The translations under genes and the position numbers were made by a program. From NCBI RefSeq assembly GCF_000741175.1, contig NZ_JGYS01000009.1:1-64000 (forward strand): a DNA stretch of 64,000 nt, in the 5' to 3' direction. Of this stretch, positions 8,841 to 17,952 are shown piece by piece (the first letter of the stretch is position 1; each line of letters opens with the position of its first letter). The notes under the pieces are model-generated. The model did not search any database. It worked only from the letters and a program-made list of their open reading frames with translations, and was not told the origin of the DNA. The DNA is from Bifidobacterium callitrichos DSM 23973 (lineage in GTDB: Bacteria > Actinomycetota > Actinomycetes > Actinomycetales > Bifidobacteriaceae).

Positions 8841-11564
8841 CTATTCGATGCTTTTCAGCGAGACGGCGGGGTCGATGCGGTCTAGGACTGGGTTGGTGAG
8901 GAGCTGGACCAGTAGTGCGAAGGCGAGGGTCACTGCGGCGGCGATCAGATAGCTCGCGGGATGCACGTGGACCTCGAAGTACATGCCGGGCATGTTGAGG
9001 GCTGCGGTCAGCAGACCTCCGACCCAGCGCCCCAGAGGCAGTCCGACCACGATGCCAACGAGGGTCAGGATCATCATCTCCTTGTTCACGTACGTGTGCA
9101 CTTCGCGATCGTAGAAGCCGAGCACCTTGAGCGTGGCCATCTCGCGCACGCGTTCGGACACGTTGGTGTTGGCGAGCGTGAACAGCACGACCAGCGCGAG
9201 TCCGCCTGCGAGCCCGACGATCAGGGCGACGACCGCGGCCATGAGCTTGAACTCGAAGCTCCGCTCGAGCTTGGCGTTGCTGACGGCGCTCAGCACCTTC
9301 GCGTCGCGGCCGAGCTTGGCGGCATAGTCGATCTGGTCGTCGTCCGAATCCTTCAGGTTCGCGTAGATCGCATTCAGTTCGACGCCGTCGGAGACCGTGT
9401 CGGACGCGTCGTCCCCGGCGTCCGCGCCGAACAGCTGCTTGTAATAGGCGGTGGTCATGTACAGGTCGGAACCGATCACGGACTCGCTGACGGCGTAGAC
9501 GCGCGCCTTGGCGCGTTCGGAATCGCCGTTGCGCAGGGTGATTTCGTCACCGGCCTTGACGCCGAGCGAGGCCGCGGCGGATCGCGAAACGATCACGCCG
9601 GAGCCGGTGAAGGTCGGCGAAGCGGCGGCCCCGGTACCGGCGGTATCGCCCAGCTTGATCTCATCACCAGTGTGGTAGTCCCCCATCGTGCCGTCGGCGA
9701 CGACACGCAGATCGGCGATCCGTCCCAAGTCGCCGGCGGCCGGCACGGCGACGAGCTGGACGGTGGTCGACTCGTCGGCGGCGTTGGTCATCTCGCCGTT
9801 GTCGATGCGTGCGGGCGTCATCGCGCCGTCGAGTTTGCCGTCGCCGCGCAGTCGCTGCTCGACGGCGGCGAGATCGTCGTGATCGGTGACGACCATCAGG
9901 TCGTAGCGGTAGATGTCCTGATACTGGCGCGCCGGGATCGCGTCGACGCTGTCGTTGATCGCGAGGCCGCACACGATCAGCGCGGTGCAGCCGGCCACGC
10001 CGCCGACCGTCATGATCAAGCGCGATTTGAATCGCATGATGTTGCGCACGGTCACCTTGTTGAGGAATCCCATGCGACGCCACACCGGGCGCACGCGTTC
10101 GAGCAGGACGCGCGTGCCGGCCTTCGGTGCCTTCGGACGCATCAGCGCGGCCGGCGTCTGGCGCAGTTCGCCCGCGCACGCGACGATGGTCGCGACGACG
10201 ATGCCGACGACGAACAGGGCGATGCCGGCCGATCCGTACACCCAGTCGTATTCGAGACGCACGCCGGGCACCGTGTACAGGCCCTGCAACACGACAAGCA
10301 GGAACGCGGGAATCCCGATGAAACCGGCGACGAGTCCCAGTCCGCCGCCGATCAGGCAGGCGAGCGCGGCGAACAGCACGTAGCGGGCGGCGATCGCGGC
10401 CGGCCCGTAACCGAGGCCGACGTAGGTGCCGATCAGGCCGCGCTCCTCCTCGACCATGCGGGTCATCGCGGTCAGGCTCATCAGCACGGCGACGGTCAGG
10501 AACACGACCGGGAACGCGCGGCCGATCGATTCGATCGAGCTCACGTCGGATTTGAGCTGGCTGAACCCGCCGATCGCGGAACGTGTGCTCACATACCAGC
10601 GTGCCTGCGCGATCTTGTCGGGCACCTGCGCACGCTGCTGGTCCAGTTGCGCTTGCATTTGCGCCTGCACTTCGGCAGGCTGCAGACTCGCCTTGGCTCG
10701 GGCGTCGTCGATCTTCCGCTGGGCCTCGTCGATGAGCTGCTGACGGCGCGCCTTCTGGCGTTGCGACTGGATCTGCTCGGTGATGCGGTCGACGACGGCT
10801 CTGACGGTCCGATCGTAGCGGTCGGAGAACGTGTCCTCGGTCTTGGCGCCGCTCACGGTGAGGCTGATCGAGGTGTAGACGTCGCCGGTCACGCCGTCGG
10901 AGGGCGCGAAGAACGCGTAGTCGGAGGCGGCGTTGTTGCGGAACGCCTCGCTGCTGATGCCGTCCGGGTTGCTCAGGTCCGCGAGGTCGAGCACCTGCCC
11001 GGTGATGGTGAGCTGCGTGGGGAATGAGGGCGAATCGTCAGCGGAATCCGTGTTGGCATCATCCGTGGCGACCGGGGTGACGGTGAGTTTGTCGCCGATC
11101 CTGTAGCCGCTGTCCTTGAGGAACTTGCGGGTGACGGCCACCTCGCCGGCCCTTGTGGGCATGCGGCCGGATTCAAGATATGGTCGGTCGAGAGCCGCGG
11201 CATCGCCCGAGCCGCCGCCGGCGCCGCCGCCCGCGATCTCGTTGATCGTCACGGTCTTCTCGGCGCCGTCGATCGGCACCTTGACGGCCTGGCTGCGCAT
11301 GCCCTGCACGGTTTCGACGCCGTCGACCGCGCGCAGGGCGTCGACGTCGTCGGACGTCAGCCCGAGCGTGGAGACCACCTGGATGTCACGCAGACCCTGC
11401 GCATCGTAGAACCGGTCGGCGCCGCGGAACATGTCGCGGCATCCCGCGTAGATGCCGGTGAGCACGGCCACGCCGAGCAGCGAGATCACCGCGATCGACA
11501 CGAATCGCTTCCACGAGCGCAGCCAGCAGCGCAGCATGTCCTTGACGAACGCGCGTCCGGTCAT
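8841..11564 (-). CDS. FtsX-like ABC transporter permease
   Basis: A 907-residue membrane protein of the MacB/FtsX permease type, with duplicated FtsX domains. One N-terminal membrane helix, a large extracellular domain, a membrane block around residues 345-470, a second extracellular domain, and a final membrane block ending in DPAVSLKSIE. The first extracellular domain contains a Gln/Ala-rich predicted coiled coil (QRQKARRQQLIDEAQRK). It pairs with the ATPase immediately upstream, 13 bases away. The ATG at 11564 is preferred because GAGGAGG lies 6 bases upstream. Such systems export lipids, peptides or drugs or remodel the envelope; the substrate is unknown. A TetR gene is divergent from the pair. 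Confidence 0.88.
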   Translation of the reverse strand: MTGRAFVKDMLRCWLRSWKRFVSIAVISLLGVAVLTGIYAGCRDMFRGADRFYDAQGLRDIQVVSTLGLTSDDVDALRAVDGVETVQGMRSQAVKVPIDGAEKTVTINEIAGGGAGGGSGDAAALDRPYLESGRMPTRAGEVAVTRKFLKDSGYRIGDKLTVTPVATDDANTDSADDSPSFPTQLTITGQVLDLADLSNPDGISSEAFRNNAASDYAFFAPSDGVTGDVYTSISLTVSGAKTEDTFSDRYDRTVRAVVDRITEQIQSQRQKARRQQLIDEAQRKIDDARAKASLQPAEVQAQMQAQLDQQRAQVPDKIAQARWYVSTRSAIGGFSQLKSDVSSIESIGRAFPVVFLTVAVLMSLTAMTRMVEEERGLIGTYVGLGYGPAAIAARYVLFAALACLIGGGLGLVAGFIGIPAFLLVVLQGLYTVPGVRLEYDWVYGSAGIALFVVGIVVATIVACAGELRQTPAALMRPKAPKAGTRVLLERVRPVWRRMGFLNKVTVRNIMRFKSRLIMTVGGVAGCTALIVCGLAINDSVDAIPARQYQDIYRYDLMVVTDHDDLAAVEQRLRGDGKLDGAMTPARIDNGEMTNAADESTTVQLVAVPAAGDLGRIADLRVVADGTMGDYHTGDEIKLGDTAGTGAAASPTFTGSGVIVSRSAAASLGVKAGDEITLRNGDSERAKARVYAVSESVIGSDLYMTTAYYKQLFGADAGDDASDTVSDGVELNAIYANLKDSDDDQIDYAAKLGRDAKVLSAVSNAKLERSFEFKLMAAVVALIVGLAGGLALVVLFTLANTNVSERVREMATLKVLGFYDREVHTYVNKEMMILTLVGIVVGLPLGRWVGGLLTAALNMPGMYFEVHVHPASYLIAAAVTLAFALLVQLLTNPVLDRIDPAVSLKSIE

Positions 11565-11577
11565 CACACGCCTCCTC

Positions 11578-12282
11578 TCACCATTCGATGTCGGCGATGG
11601 GCGTCGGATGCTCGTTGACCTCGGCGGCGGTCACGCGGCCCGAACGGAAGTGGATCACCTTGTGCGCCATCGGGGCGAGCGCCGAGTTGTGGGTGATGAT
11701 CATCACGGTCATCCCCTGCTCGCGGCAGATGTCCTGCAGCAGGGTGAGCACCTCCTTGCCGGTCTCGTAGTCGAGCGCGCCGGTCGGCTCGTCGCACAGC
11801 AGCAGCTTCGGCTTCTTCGCGATCGCGCGGGCGATCGACACGCGCTGCTGCTCGCCGCCGGACAGCTGCGCGGGGAAGTTGTCAAGCCGCTCCCCCAGCC
11901 CGACCTTGCGCAGCGTGTCGGCCGGGTCGAAATGGTCCGGGCAGATCTGCGACGCCAGTTCGACGTTCTCCAGAGCGGTCAGATTGGGCACGAGATTGTA
12001 GAACTGGAACACGAATCCGATGTCGTTGCGACGGTAGGTGATGAGGTCGCGTTTCCTGAGGTCCGTGATGTCGCGGCCGCCGACGACCACGCGACCGGAG
12101 GTGGCGGTGTCCATGCCGCCCAGAATGTTCAGGGCCGTGGTCTTGCCAGCGCCCGACTGGCCGAGGATCACGGTCAGCTCGCCCGGATCGGCGGTGAAGC
12201 TTGCGCCGTCGAGCGCCCGGATCGGCCGCCCGCCGCCCGTCGGATACTCCTTGACCACGTTGTCGAATTCGATGTACGCCAT
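11578..12282 (-). CDS. ABC transporter ATP-binding protein (LolD/MacB type)
   Basis: A 234-residue nucleotide-binding subunit powering the adjacent FtsX-like permease. Walker A is GQSGAGKTT, the Q-loop FVFQFYNL, the ABC signature LSGGEQQR, Walker [13 protein letters not shown], and the H-loop ITHNS; all are intact. The start MAYIEF was chosen because GGAGG lies about 8 bases upstream; an in-frame start 12 codons earlier lacks a good site. The gene begins about 60 bases from a palindrome that may bind the divergent TetR regulator. Confidence 0.92.
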   Translation of the reverse strand: MAYIEFDNVVKEYPTGGGRPIRALDGASFTADPGELTVILGQSGAGKTTALNILGGMDTATSGRVVVGGRDITDLRKRDLITYRRNDIGFVFQFYNLVPNLTALENVELASQICPDHFDPADTLRKVGLGERLDNFPAQLSGGEQQRVSIARAIAKKPKLLLCDEPTGALDYETGKEVLTLLQDICREQGMTVMIITHNSALAPMAHKVIHFRSGRVTAAEVNEHPTPIADIEW

Positions 12283-12341
12283 GTCGCTCACCTCCGCCGC
12301 AAACACCCGTCCGCTCATACACGCACGGCCCGGACTTCGAG

Positions 12342-12361
12342 TTGATGAATGCTATCATCAA
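12342..12361. promoter_or_regulatory. Candidate TetR operator upstream of the ABC exporter
   Basis: TTGATGA and TCATCAA are exact 7-bp inverted arms separated by 6 bases, 60 bases upstream of the ATPase start in the divergent region shared with the TetR-family gene. The arrangement is typical of a regulator controlling a neighbouring efflux operon; binding is inferred. Confidence 0.5.
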
Positions 12362-12449
12362 GTAAAACAACACTGTGTCGGTTCCACAACCAACAGTCGA
12401 GTCGATAAATGTCGGACGCCGGTCATAACCATTCGATCCATGCCCGTCT

Positions 12450-12786
12450 AACTTTCCTCAGCCATCACATTCAGGCCCACACACCCGATACCATCCCGAT
12501 TCCATTCAGCGAATGACCATAAAACATTGGATTTTCAACGTCTTCACCATCGGCCGCAGCAATATCAGTAACTTTCCCTAACTTTCCCGATGGAGGATAA
12601 TGCATGTATGGAGAATCTGACGCTATTGGTGAATGAACTTGCCAAGCAACCAGCCGAAACCGAATGGCTGGAGTTCAAGCACAACCAAATGAGCCGACGC
12701 TCGCGTGACAACGAGCCGGGAAACGCAGGAACGGCAACGTCAGTCGCACTCGCCATTCCATGGAAATCAACTTTCCTCAACTTTCC
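12450..12786. repeat. Five AACTTTCC motifs, four as pairs spaced 10 bp
   Basis: AACTTTCC occurs at 12450-12457, 12570-12577, 12580-12587, 12769-12776 and 12779-12786. The two pairs have exactly 10-bp spacing, one helical turn. The last pair lies about 30 bases before the TetR start, and the middle pair just before the ribosome binding site of the truncated reading frame at 12608. They may be regulator half-sites or traces of a local duplication. Confidence 0.5.
12608..12690 (+). pseudogene. 5' fragment of an AlbA_2/Schlafen-type DNA-binding protein gene
   Basis: A good site (GGAGG) precedes ATG, and the first residues read MENLTLLVNELAKQP, then AETEWLEFKHNQ. That matches the start of AlbA_2-domain proteins (ETEWLEFK motif). 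The similarity stops after about 27 codons; the frame then runs on without family resemblance into the TetR gene. Probably the stump of a deleted gene. It is recognised by motif only. Confidence 0.55.
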
Positions 12787-12818
12787 GGAATTGAACTATC
12801 GAGCAGAAAGGCAACATC

Positions 12819-13475
12819 ATGGGCAAAGAAGCCAAAGAGGCCAAAGGTCTGACGGAAAGCCGACGGACGCGCTATACCCGAGCCGCGATGCAGGACGCAC
12901 TCATCGAGCTGCTCCGCGATCAGGCGCTCGGTGACATCACCGTCAAAGCCTTGTGCGAACGGGCGGACGTGAACCGATCCACGTTCTACGCCCACTACTC
13001 CAGCATCGAAGAGCTGCTGCACGATATCGAGGACGACACCATGGCATGGGTCACGGCCGCGCTCGACCAGCTCATGAAGCAACCGGACCCGGCAGGCATC
13101 GAACACATCATCGAACGCGTGTGCCGATACATCGCCGACAATCGCAATCATCTGCAAGTGCTGATGAGTCCGAAGGCGGACGTCGGATTCCAACAGCAAC
13201 TGCTCGAACTGATTTACGGCAGACAATCAATGGTCGAGCGGATGCAGACCGGCGCCGCCACACCGCAGGAGGCGCAGATGCGCATGCGGTTCGCCGTCTC
13301 CGGCAGTATCGGTCTCATCCAACACTGGCTCGCAACCGATCTCGCCGCCACCCCGGAATCCGTGGCGCACATCATTTTCACGATGTCCATTCCCGCCAAT
13401 ATGGCCGGGCAACGGACAGGTGAACCGGAACAGCCTGGCTCCGACACTGCCTGCGAACGCCGGACAAGCGCGTGA
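12819..13475 (+). CDS. TetR/AcrR-family transcriptional regulator
   Basis: A 218-residue one-component repressor. The N-terminal helix-turn-helix spans about residues 18-65, with the signature ITVKALCERADVNRSTFYAHYSSIEEL. The C-terminal helical ligand domain resembles the TetR_C_8 type. The start has AAAGG 7 bases upstream. It is transcribed away from the ABC exporter, so it probably controls that operon and itself; the exporter side carries the TTGATGA-N6-TCATCAA palindrome. Inducer unknown. Confidence 0.85.
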   Translation: MGKEAKEAKGLTESRRTRYTRAAMQDALIELLRDQALGDITVKALCERADVNRSTFYAHYSSIEELLHDIEDDTMAWVTAALDQLMKQPDPAGIEHIIERVCRYIADNRNHLQVLMSPKADVGFQQQLLELIYGRQSMVERMQTGAATPQEAQMRMRFAVSGSIGLIQHWLATDLAATPESVAHIIFTMSIPANMAGQRTGEPEQPGSDTACERRTSA

Positions 13476-13691
13476 CGGGGCGAAACGGACTGTCACACAA
13501 CTTATCCGTCATCGCAGATGCCTCATACACAAACACTTCCGCAAACGACTACGACTCTGGCTGTGAAACGCGTCACACAGTATGACAGCCGTACAATACT
13601 GCTGTCCATGATGCCGCATCGCACGGATGCACCAGCACCCGCCCAATCCCAGACGGTATCGCACAATAACACGAGAGAAAAGAGAATATCC

Positions 13692-15170
13692 ATGAGCGCT
13701 GCAAACGCGCCACAGCCCAACAAGCCGCGCGAGACCGACGACGTGCCGGTGCCGGCGACGCTGCGCAAGTCGCTGAAGAACCGCCATATCCAGCTGATCG
13801 CGCTGGGCGGCGCGATCGGCACGGGCCTGTTCTACGGCTCGAGCGAGTCGATCGCGCTGGCCGGCCCTGCGATCCTGCTCGCCTACCTGATCGGCGGCCT
13901 CGCGATCTTCATGATCGTGCGCGCGCTGTCCGAAATGAGCGTCGAGGACCCGAAGGCGGGCGCGTTCAGCTACTACGCGACGCGATACTGGTCCAAGCGC
14001 GCCGGATTCATCTCCGGCTGGAACTACTGGTTCAACTACATCCTCGTCTCCATGGTGGAGCTCGCGGTGGTGGGCTCGTTCGTCAACTACTGGTTCCCGG
14101 CGATTCCGACGTGGGTGTCGGCGGCCGTGTTCCTCGTCGTGATCTGCGCGGCGAACCTGCTGGGCGTCTCCAAGTTCGGCGAGTTCGAGTTCTGGTTCGC
14201 CATCATCAAGATCGTCGCCGTGATCGCGATGATCATCGGCGGCCTCGCCGTGATCGTCTTCGCCTTGCCGACCGATTCGGGCGTCAAGGCGAGCTTCGCG
14301 AACTGGTTCACCGTGGGCGATGGATTCCTGCCGAACGGCCTGATGGGACGCGCGTCCGACGGCTCGTGGACGGGCCTGCTGATGGCGCTCGTCGTCGTGA
14401 TGTTCAGCTTCGGCGGCACCGAACTCATCGGCATCACCGCCGGCGAGACCGAGGATCCGAAGACCACGATCCCGCGCGCCACCAATGACATCATCTGGCG
14501 TATCCTCGTGTTCTACATCGGCGCGCTGGGCGTGATCATGGCGGTCGTGCCGTGGAACACGATCGACGGCAAGTCGAGCCCGTTCGTGCAGATCTTCGAC
14601 TCGGTGGGCGTGCACGCGGCCGCCGGTATCTTGAACTTCGTGTGCCTCACCGCCGTGATAAGCGTGTACAACTCCGGCCTGTACGCCAACTCGCGCATGC
14701 TGTACTCGCTGGCCAAGCAGGGCAACGCCCCCGCGTTCCTCGGCCGCTTGAACGCGCATGGCGTGCCGGTGGCGGGCGTGCTCACGTCGGCCGTGATCAC
14801 CGCGTTCGCCGTGGTGGTCGTGTTCGTATGGCCCGATTTCGCGTTCAACTATCTGATGTCGATCGCCACGATCGCGGGCATCATCAACTGGACGATGATC
14901 ATGATCACCGAGATGAAGTTCCGTCGCGTGGTGGCGGCCGGCGGCGCACCCGAGGACACCGATCTGGCCGGGCTCTCGGGTCAGGAGGCGCTCGACGCGA
15001 TCCACTTCAAGCTGCCGTTCGCGCGCGTCACCCCGTGGGTTGTGCTTGCGTTCCTCGCGCTCGTCGTGGTGCTCATGTGCTTCTCCGCCAGCTATCGCGT
15101 GGCCGTGATCGCCGGCGTGATCTGGCTGGCGATCCTGTTCGTCGCCTATCAGGTGAGCAATAGGAAATAA
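13692..15170 (+). CDS. Amino acid permease, APC superfamily (AAT family)
   Basis: A 492-residue, about 12-helix amino acid/proton symporter. The first-helix signature is LIALGGAIGTGLFYGSS, and the conserved EFEFWFAIIKIVAV and TELIGITAGETEDPKTTIPRA segments are present. The start at 13692 (MSAANAPQPNK) is preferred: the upstream frame extension is not hydrophobic or family-like, and a weak AGAGAA site precedes this ATG. It is related to the permease at 6.75 kb but not a close duplicate. The substrate is undetermined; the family covers aromatic, basic and GABA/proline carriers. It converges with the ATPase gene, 14 bases away. Confidence 0.88.
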   Translation: MSAANAPQPNKPRETDDVPVPATLRKSLKNRHIQLIALGGAIGTGLFYGSSESIALAGPAILLAYLIGGLAIFMIVRALSEMSVEDPKAGAFSYYATRYWSKRAGFISGWNYWFNYILVSMVELAVVGSFVNYWFPAIPTWVSAAVFLVVICAANLLGVSKFGEFEFWFAIIKIVAVIAMIIGGLAVIVFALPTDSGVKASFANWFTVGDGFLPNGLMGRASDGSWTGLLMALVVVMFSFGGTELIGITAGETEDPKTTIPRATNDIIWRILVFYIGALGVIMAVVPWNTIDGKSSPFVQIFDSVGVHAAAGILNFVCLTAVISVYNSGLYANSRMLYSLAKQGNAPAFLGRLNAHGVPVAGVLTSAVITAFAVVVVFVWPDFAFNYLMSIATIAGIINWTMIMITEMKFRRVVAAGGAPEDTDLAGLSGQEALDAIHFKLPFARVTPWVVLAFLALVVVLMCFSASYRVAVIAGVIWLAILFVAYQVSNRK

Positions 15171-15184
15171 CGCGTAACAGCGAA

Positions 15185-16594
15185 TCAGTCGAACAGCTCG
15201 TCGACACCGACCAGCCGAACATCGGATTCGGATGACGCGGCGTCGTCGAGCAACGGTTGCGTGAAACCGCCAAGCGAGAACAGCACATACGTGCGACGGT
15301 CAATCCCCGTGCGCGAGGCGCGGTCGCGCAACAGGTTCAGCACCGAGCGATCCACCGGAGTATTACGGAACTTGCACTCACCCATGATCGCCGCCGCCCC
15401 CGATCCATCGACTGCCATCACGTCTATCTCATCACGCCGGTCCCACCAACGCCCGACCTCGCGCGCGTGGAACGGCAGACGCCCGGCTATGCTCTCGCGC
15501 CACACCCACTCACGACATAGCGCTTCGAACGGCTTGCCCGCGAAATCATGCAGCACCGGCCCGACATGCCGTTCGTACACGCCGTCCACATCGCCCCGCT
15601 CCAGTTCCGAGCGGTAGGGAAACACGAACGAATACCAGAATCGGAAGAAGTTGTCGCTCAACTGGTATAGGCCCCGAGCACCCTTCGCCCGCTCCTTGAG
15701 TTTCGCGGTGACCGGGAACTCGCGCTCCACGATGCCGAGTTCCATGAGATTGGCGAGATAGGACGAGACCGTAGCATTTGTCATCATCGCGTGTGTGGCG
15801 ATTTCGTTCAGCGAGGTGGCGCCAAGCGCGATGGCCCGTATCACACTGTTGTATTTCGCCGTCTCCCGCAGCTCCTCATGCAGCAAGAACTCGACTTCGC
15901 TGTACAGCGGGGAGATGCGCCGCAGGATGTGGCGCTTGATGTTCGCCTCTATGGACTCGTCCGGGTCGAACTCCTCAAGGTACCGGGGGATGCCGCCCAA
16001 CATCGCGTATGCGAGCACCTTGTCCTCACCGCCGTAGTCGGGGAAGAACCGCACTGCATCCCAATATGGCAGAGGCAGCATCTTCAGAATGCCGGTCGCC
16101 CGACCATACAACGGCGACTTCTCTCCCAACAGCTCCTTCTCGATGAAGCTCATAGCGCTGCCGCAGATGACGATCATCAGATTCGCATTGTGCAACGTGT
16201 GATCCCAGAGATTCTGCAGTACCGACGGCAGTGACGGATCAGACTTGACCAAGTACGGGAATTCATCGAACACGACCAGTCTTCGCGCGCCGCCCCTCGG
16301 CTCGGGCAATCGTGCCAACTCGTTCAACGCGCTCTCCCAGGAGGGGTAACGGCTGAGGTAGTCCCGACCGGGGGCGCCGGCCTCGAACATCAGGCGGGAG
16401 AACGATTCCAGCTGCTCCTCCTTGGTGGCGTTCTGGGCCGCGAAAAACAGCGTTTCCTTGCCGTGCGAGAAATGACTGAGGGTCTCGGTTTTTCCCACGC
16501 GCCTCCGACCGTATACGAACACCAGCTGCGCCTTGCGCGCGGCGAAACATTCCTCAAGTTGATTCAGATCGTCTTCACGCCCGATGAATGCCAT
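15185..16594 (-). CDS. AAA ATPase with DUF234 / PD-(D/E)XK-like C-terminus
   Basis: A 469-residue ATPase_2-family protein. The N-terminus is MAFIGREDDLNQL, Walker A is GRRRVGKT, and Walker B is LVVFDEFPYL. A winged-helix-like region around SLNEIATHAMMTNATVSSYLANL follows. The C-terminal segment has a nuclease-like core, DEIDVMAVDG...GECKF, matching the D-(n)-ExK pattern. The start follows GGGAGG at 5 bases; a longer frame start lacks a site. Function is unknown; such proteins are common in archaea and anaerobic bacteria and usually stand alone. Its upstream region has a tandem 15-bp repeat. A homologue lies at 53.9 kb. Confidence 0.85.
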   Translation of the reverse strand: MAFIGREDDLNQLEECFAARKAQLVFVYGRRRVGKTETLSHFSHGKETLFFAAQNATKEEQLESFSRLMFEAGAPGRDYLSRYPSWESALNELARLPEPRGGARRLVVFDEFPYLVKSDPSLPSVLQNLWDHTLHNANLMIVICGSAMSFIEKELLGEKSPLYGRATGILKMLPLPYWDAVRFFPDYGGEDKVLAYAMLGGIPRYLEEFDPDESIEANIKRHILRRISPLYSEVEFLLHEELRETAKYNSVIRAIALGATSLNEIATHAMMTNATVSSYLANLMELGIVEREFPVTAKLKERAKGARGLYQLSDNFFRFWYSFVFPYRSELERGDVDGVYERHVGPVLHDFAGKPFEALCREWVWRESIAGRLPFHAREVGRWWDRRDEIDVMAVDGSGAAAIMGECKFRNTPVDRSVLNLLRDRASRTGIDRRTYVLFSLGGFTQPLLDDAASSESDVRLVGVDELFD

Positions 16595-16650
16595 GACGCC
16601 TCCCTTGCTGTTCGCGGCCCTTGCCTCCGTCACTGCGTCGTCGGATAGCT

Positions 16651-16680
16651 TATTGCATCACGATTTATTGTATCACGATT
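16651..16680. repeat. Tandem 15-bp repeat upstream of the AAA ATPase
   Basis: TATTGCATCACGATT (16651-16665) is followed directly by TATTGTATCACGATT (16666-16680), one mismatch, then ATAATAATTAAG. It lies 57-86 bases upstream of the ATPase start in an AT-rich patch, where promoter and operator would be expected. Confidence 0.6.
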
Positions 16681-16711
16681 ATAATAATTAAGATAAGATA
16701 ATGTCTACGCT

Positions 16712-16885
16712 GCAGCGAATCGTTCTCATTAAGAAAAGTGTGAGCCGATCGCACGGGATCGCCCACGATCGCCCATAGACGAAAATCCCCGAAACCAGCG
16801 GAAGGAAGCTGATTTCGGGGATTATTCATGTTCGATTGACGCAGCGTCAACCCTCACACGTTTGTTAGTGAGAACGATTCGCTGT
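16712..16885. repeat. 33-bp inverted repeat enclosing a terminator (174-bp element)
   Basis: Arms 16712-16744 and 16853-16885 are inverted repeats of 33 nt with about 4-5 mismatches (core AGCGAATCGTTCTCA). The 108-bp interior holds the ilvC1 terminator. Such nested symmetry resembles a small non-autonomous mobile element or a large intergenic hairpin. The right arm ends 15 bases from the ilvC1 stop. No coding capacity. Confidence 0.55.
16784..16823 (-). terminator. Intrinsic terminator after ilvC1
   Basis: AATCCCCGAAACCAGC (16784-16799) pairs with GCTGATTTCGGGGATT (16808-16823), with one wobble/mismatch and an 8-base loop. On the minus strand it is followed by TTTTCG. It lies about 75 bases past the ilvC1 stop. 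Confidence 0.75.
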
Positions 16886-16899
16886 ACGCCTTAGATCGC

Positions 16900-17952
16900 T
16901 CACTGCACCTGAGCGCGGGCGATCTTGCCGGTGAAGGAGTTGGCCTCGTCGGCATCCTTGACGCCGTCCTTGTTCCAGGAGAACATGGCGCGCAGCTTCG
17001 GGCCGACGGTCTCGATGCGCTCGTTGGAGTACTTCTCCTGCAGCTCCTTGAAGTGCGGGGCACCGGCATCCTGATCGTCGATGAACTCCTTGGCGAAGGA
17101 GCCGTCCTGGATGCGGCCAAGGTGGTACTCCATGCGCTTGCGGCAGTCCTCGTTGATGACGGTGTTGGTGTAGTCGCCGTACTGGGCGGTGTCGGAGCAG
17201 GACCAACGGGCCTTGTTGAGGCCACCCTCGTTCATCAGGTCGACGAGCATCTTGAGCTCGTGGCACACCTCGAAGTAGGCGATCTCCGGCTGGTAGCCGG
17301 CGTCGGTCAGGACCTCGAAGCCCATCTCGACGAGCTTGTTGACGCCGCCCATGAGCACGTTCTGCTCGCCGAAGAGATCGGTCTCGGTCTCCTCCTTGAA
17401 CGTGGTCTTGATGGCGCCGGCGCGCAGAGCGCCGAGGGCCTTGGCGTAGGCCAGGGTCAGCGCCCAGCCGTCGCCGCGCGGATCCTGCTCAACGGCCACG
17501 ACGACCGGGACACCACGGCCGGCGGCGTACTCACGACGCACGATGTGGCCCGGGCCCTTCGGGGCGACCATGAAGACCGGGTGATCCTCGCTCGGCTTGA
17601 TGTAGCCGTAGTGGATGTTGAAGCCGTGGGCGAACGCGACGGCCGCGCCCGGCTTGATGTTGGGCTCGATGTCGTTGGCCCAGATCGTACGCTGGTACTG
17701 GTCGGGGGCGAGGATCATGATCACGTCGGCCTCGGCGGCGGCCTCCGGGACGGACTTGACCTCGAGCCCCTGCTCCTTCGCGAAGTCGACGGACTTGGAG
17801 GTCGGACGCAGGCCGACGACCACGTCGACACCGGAATCGCGCAGGTTCAGCGCGTGGGCGTGGCCCTGAGAGCCGTAGCCGATGATCGCGACCTTCTTGC
17901 CTTCGAGCACGGAAAGATCACCGTCGTTTTCATACCAGATCTGTGCAGCCAT
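16900..17952 (-). CDS. ilvC: Ketol-acid reductoisomerase (acetohydroxyacid isomeroreductase), intact copy
   Basis: Catalyses the NADPH- and Mg-dependent isomerisation/reduction of acetolactate or acetohydroxybutyrate in valine, leucine and isoleucine synthesis. It has 350 residues, normal for a class I enzyme. The dinucleotide-binding motif is [17 protein letters not shown], followed by the conserved [18 protein letters not shown] and [11 protein letters not shown] segments. The start [10 protein letters not shown] has AGGAG 7 bases upstream; the longer upstream frame is not family-like. A second, frameshifted copy lies 1.3 kb upstream on the same strand, with higBA between them. This copy presumably supplies the activity. 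Confidence 0.96.
   Translation of the reverse strand: MAAQIWYENDGDLSVLEGKKVAIIGYGSQGHAHALNLRDSGVDVVVGLRPTSKSVDFAKEQGLEVKSVPEAAAEADVIMILAPDQYQRTIWANDIEPNIKPGAAVAFAHGFNIHYGYIKPSEDHPVFMVAPKGPGHIVRREYAAGRGVPVVVAVEQDPRGDGWALTLAYAKALGALRAGAIKTTFKEETETDLFGEQNVLMGGVNKLVEMGFEVLTDAGYQPEIAYFEVCHELKMLVDLMNEGGLNKARWSCSDTAQYGDYTNTVINEDCRKRMEYHLGRIQDGSFAKEFIDDQDAGAPHFKELQEKYSNERIETVGPKLRAMFSWNKDGVKDADEANSFTGKIARAQVQ

Noticed and set aside
8961..11027. 688-residue plus-strand frame opposite the ABC permease
   Set aside because: His/Arg/Gly-rich shadow typical of antisense frames; no domain pattern.
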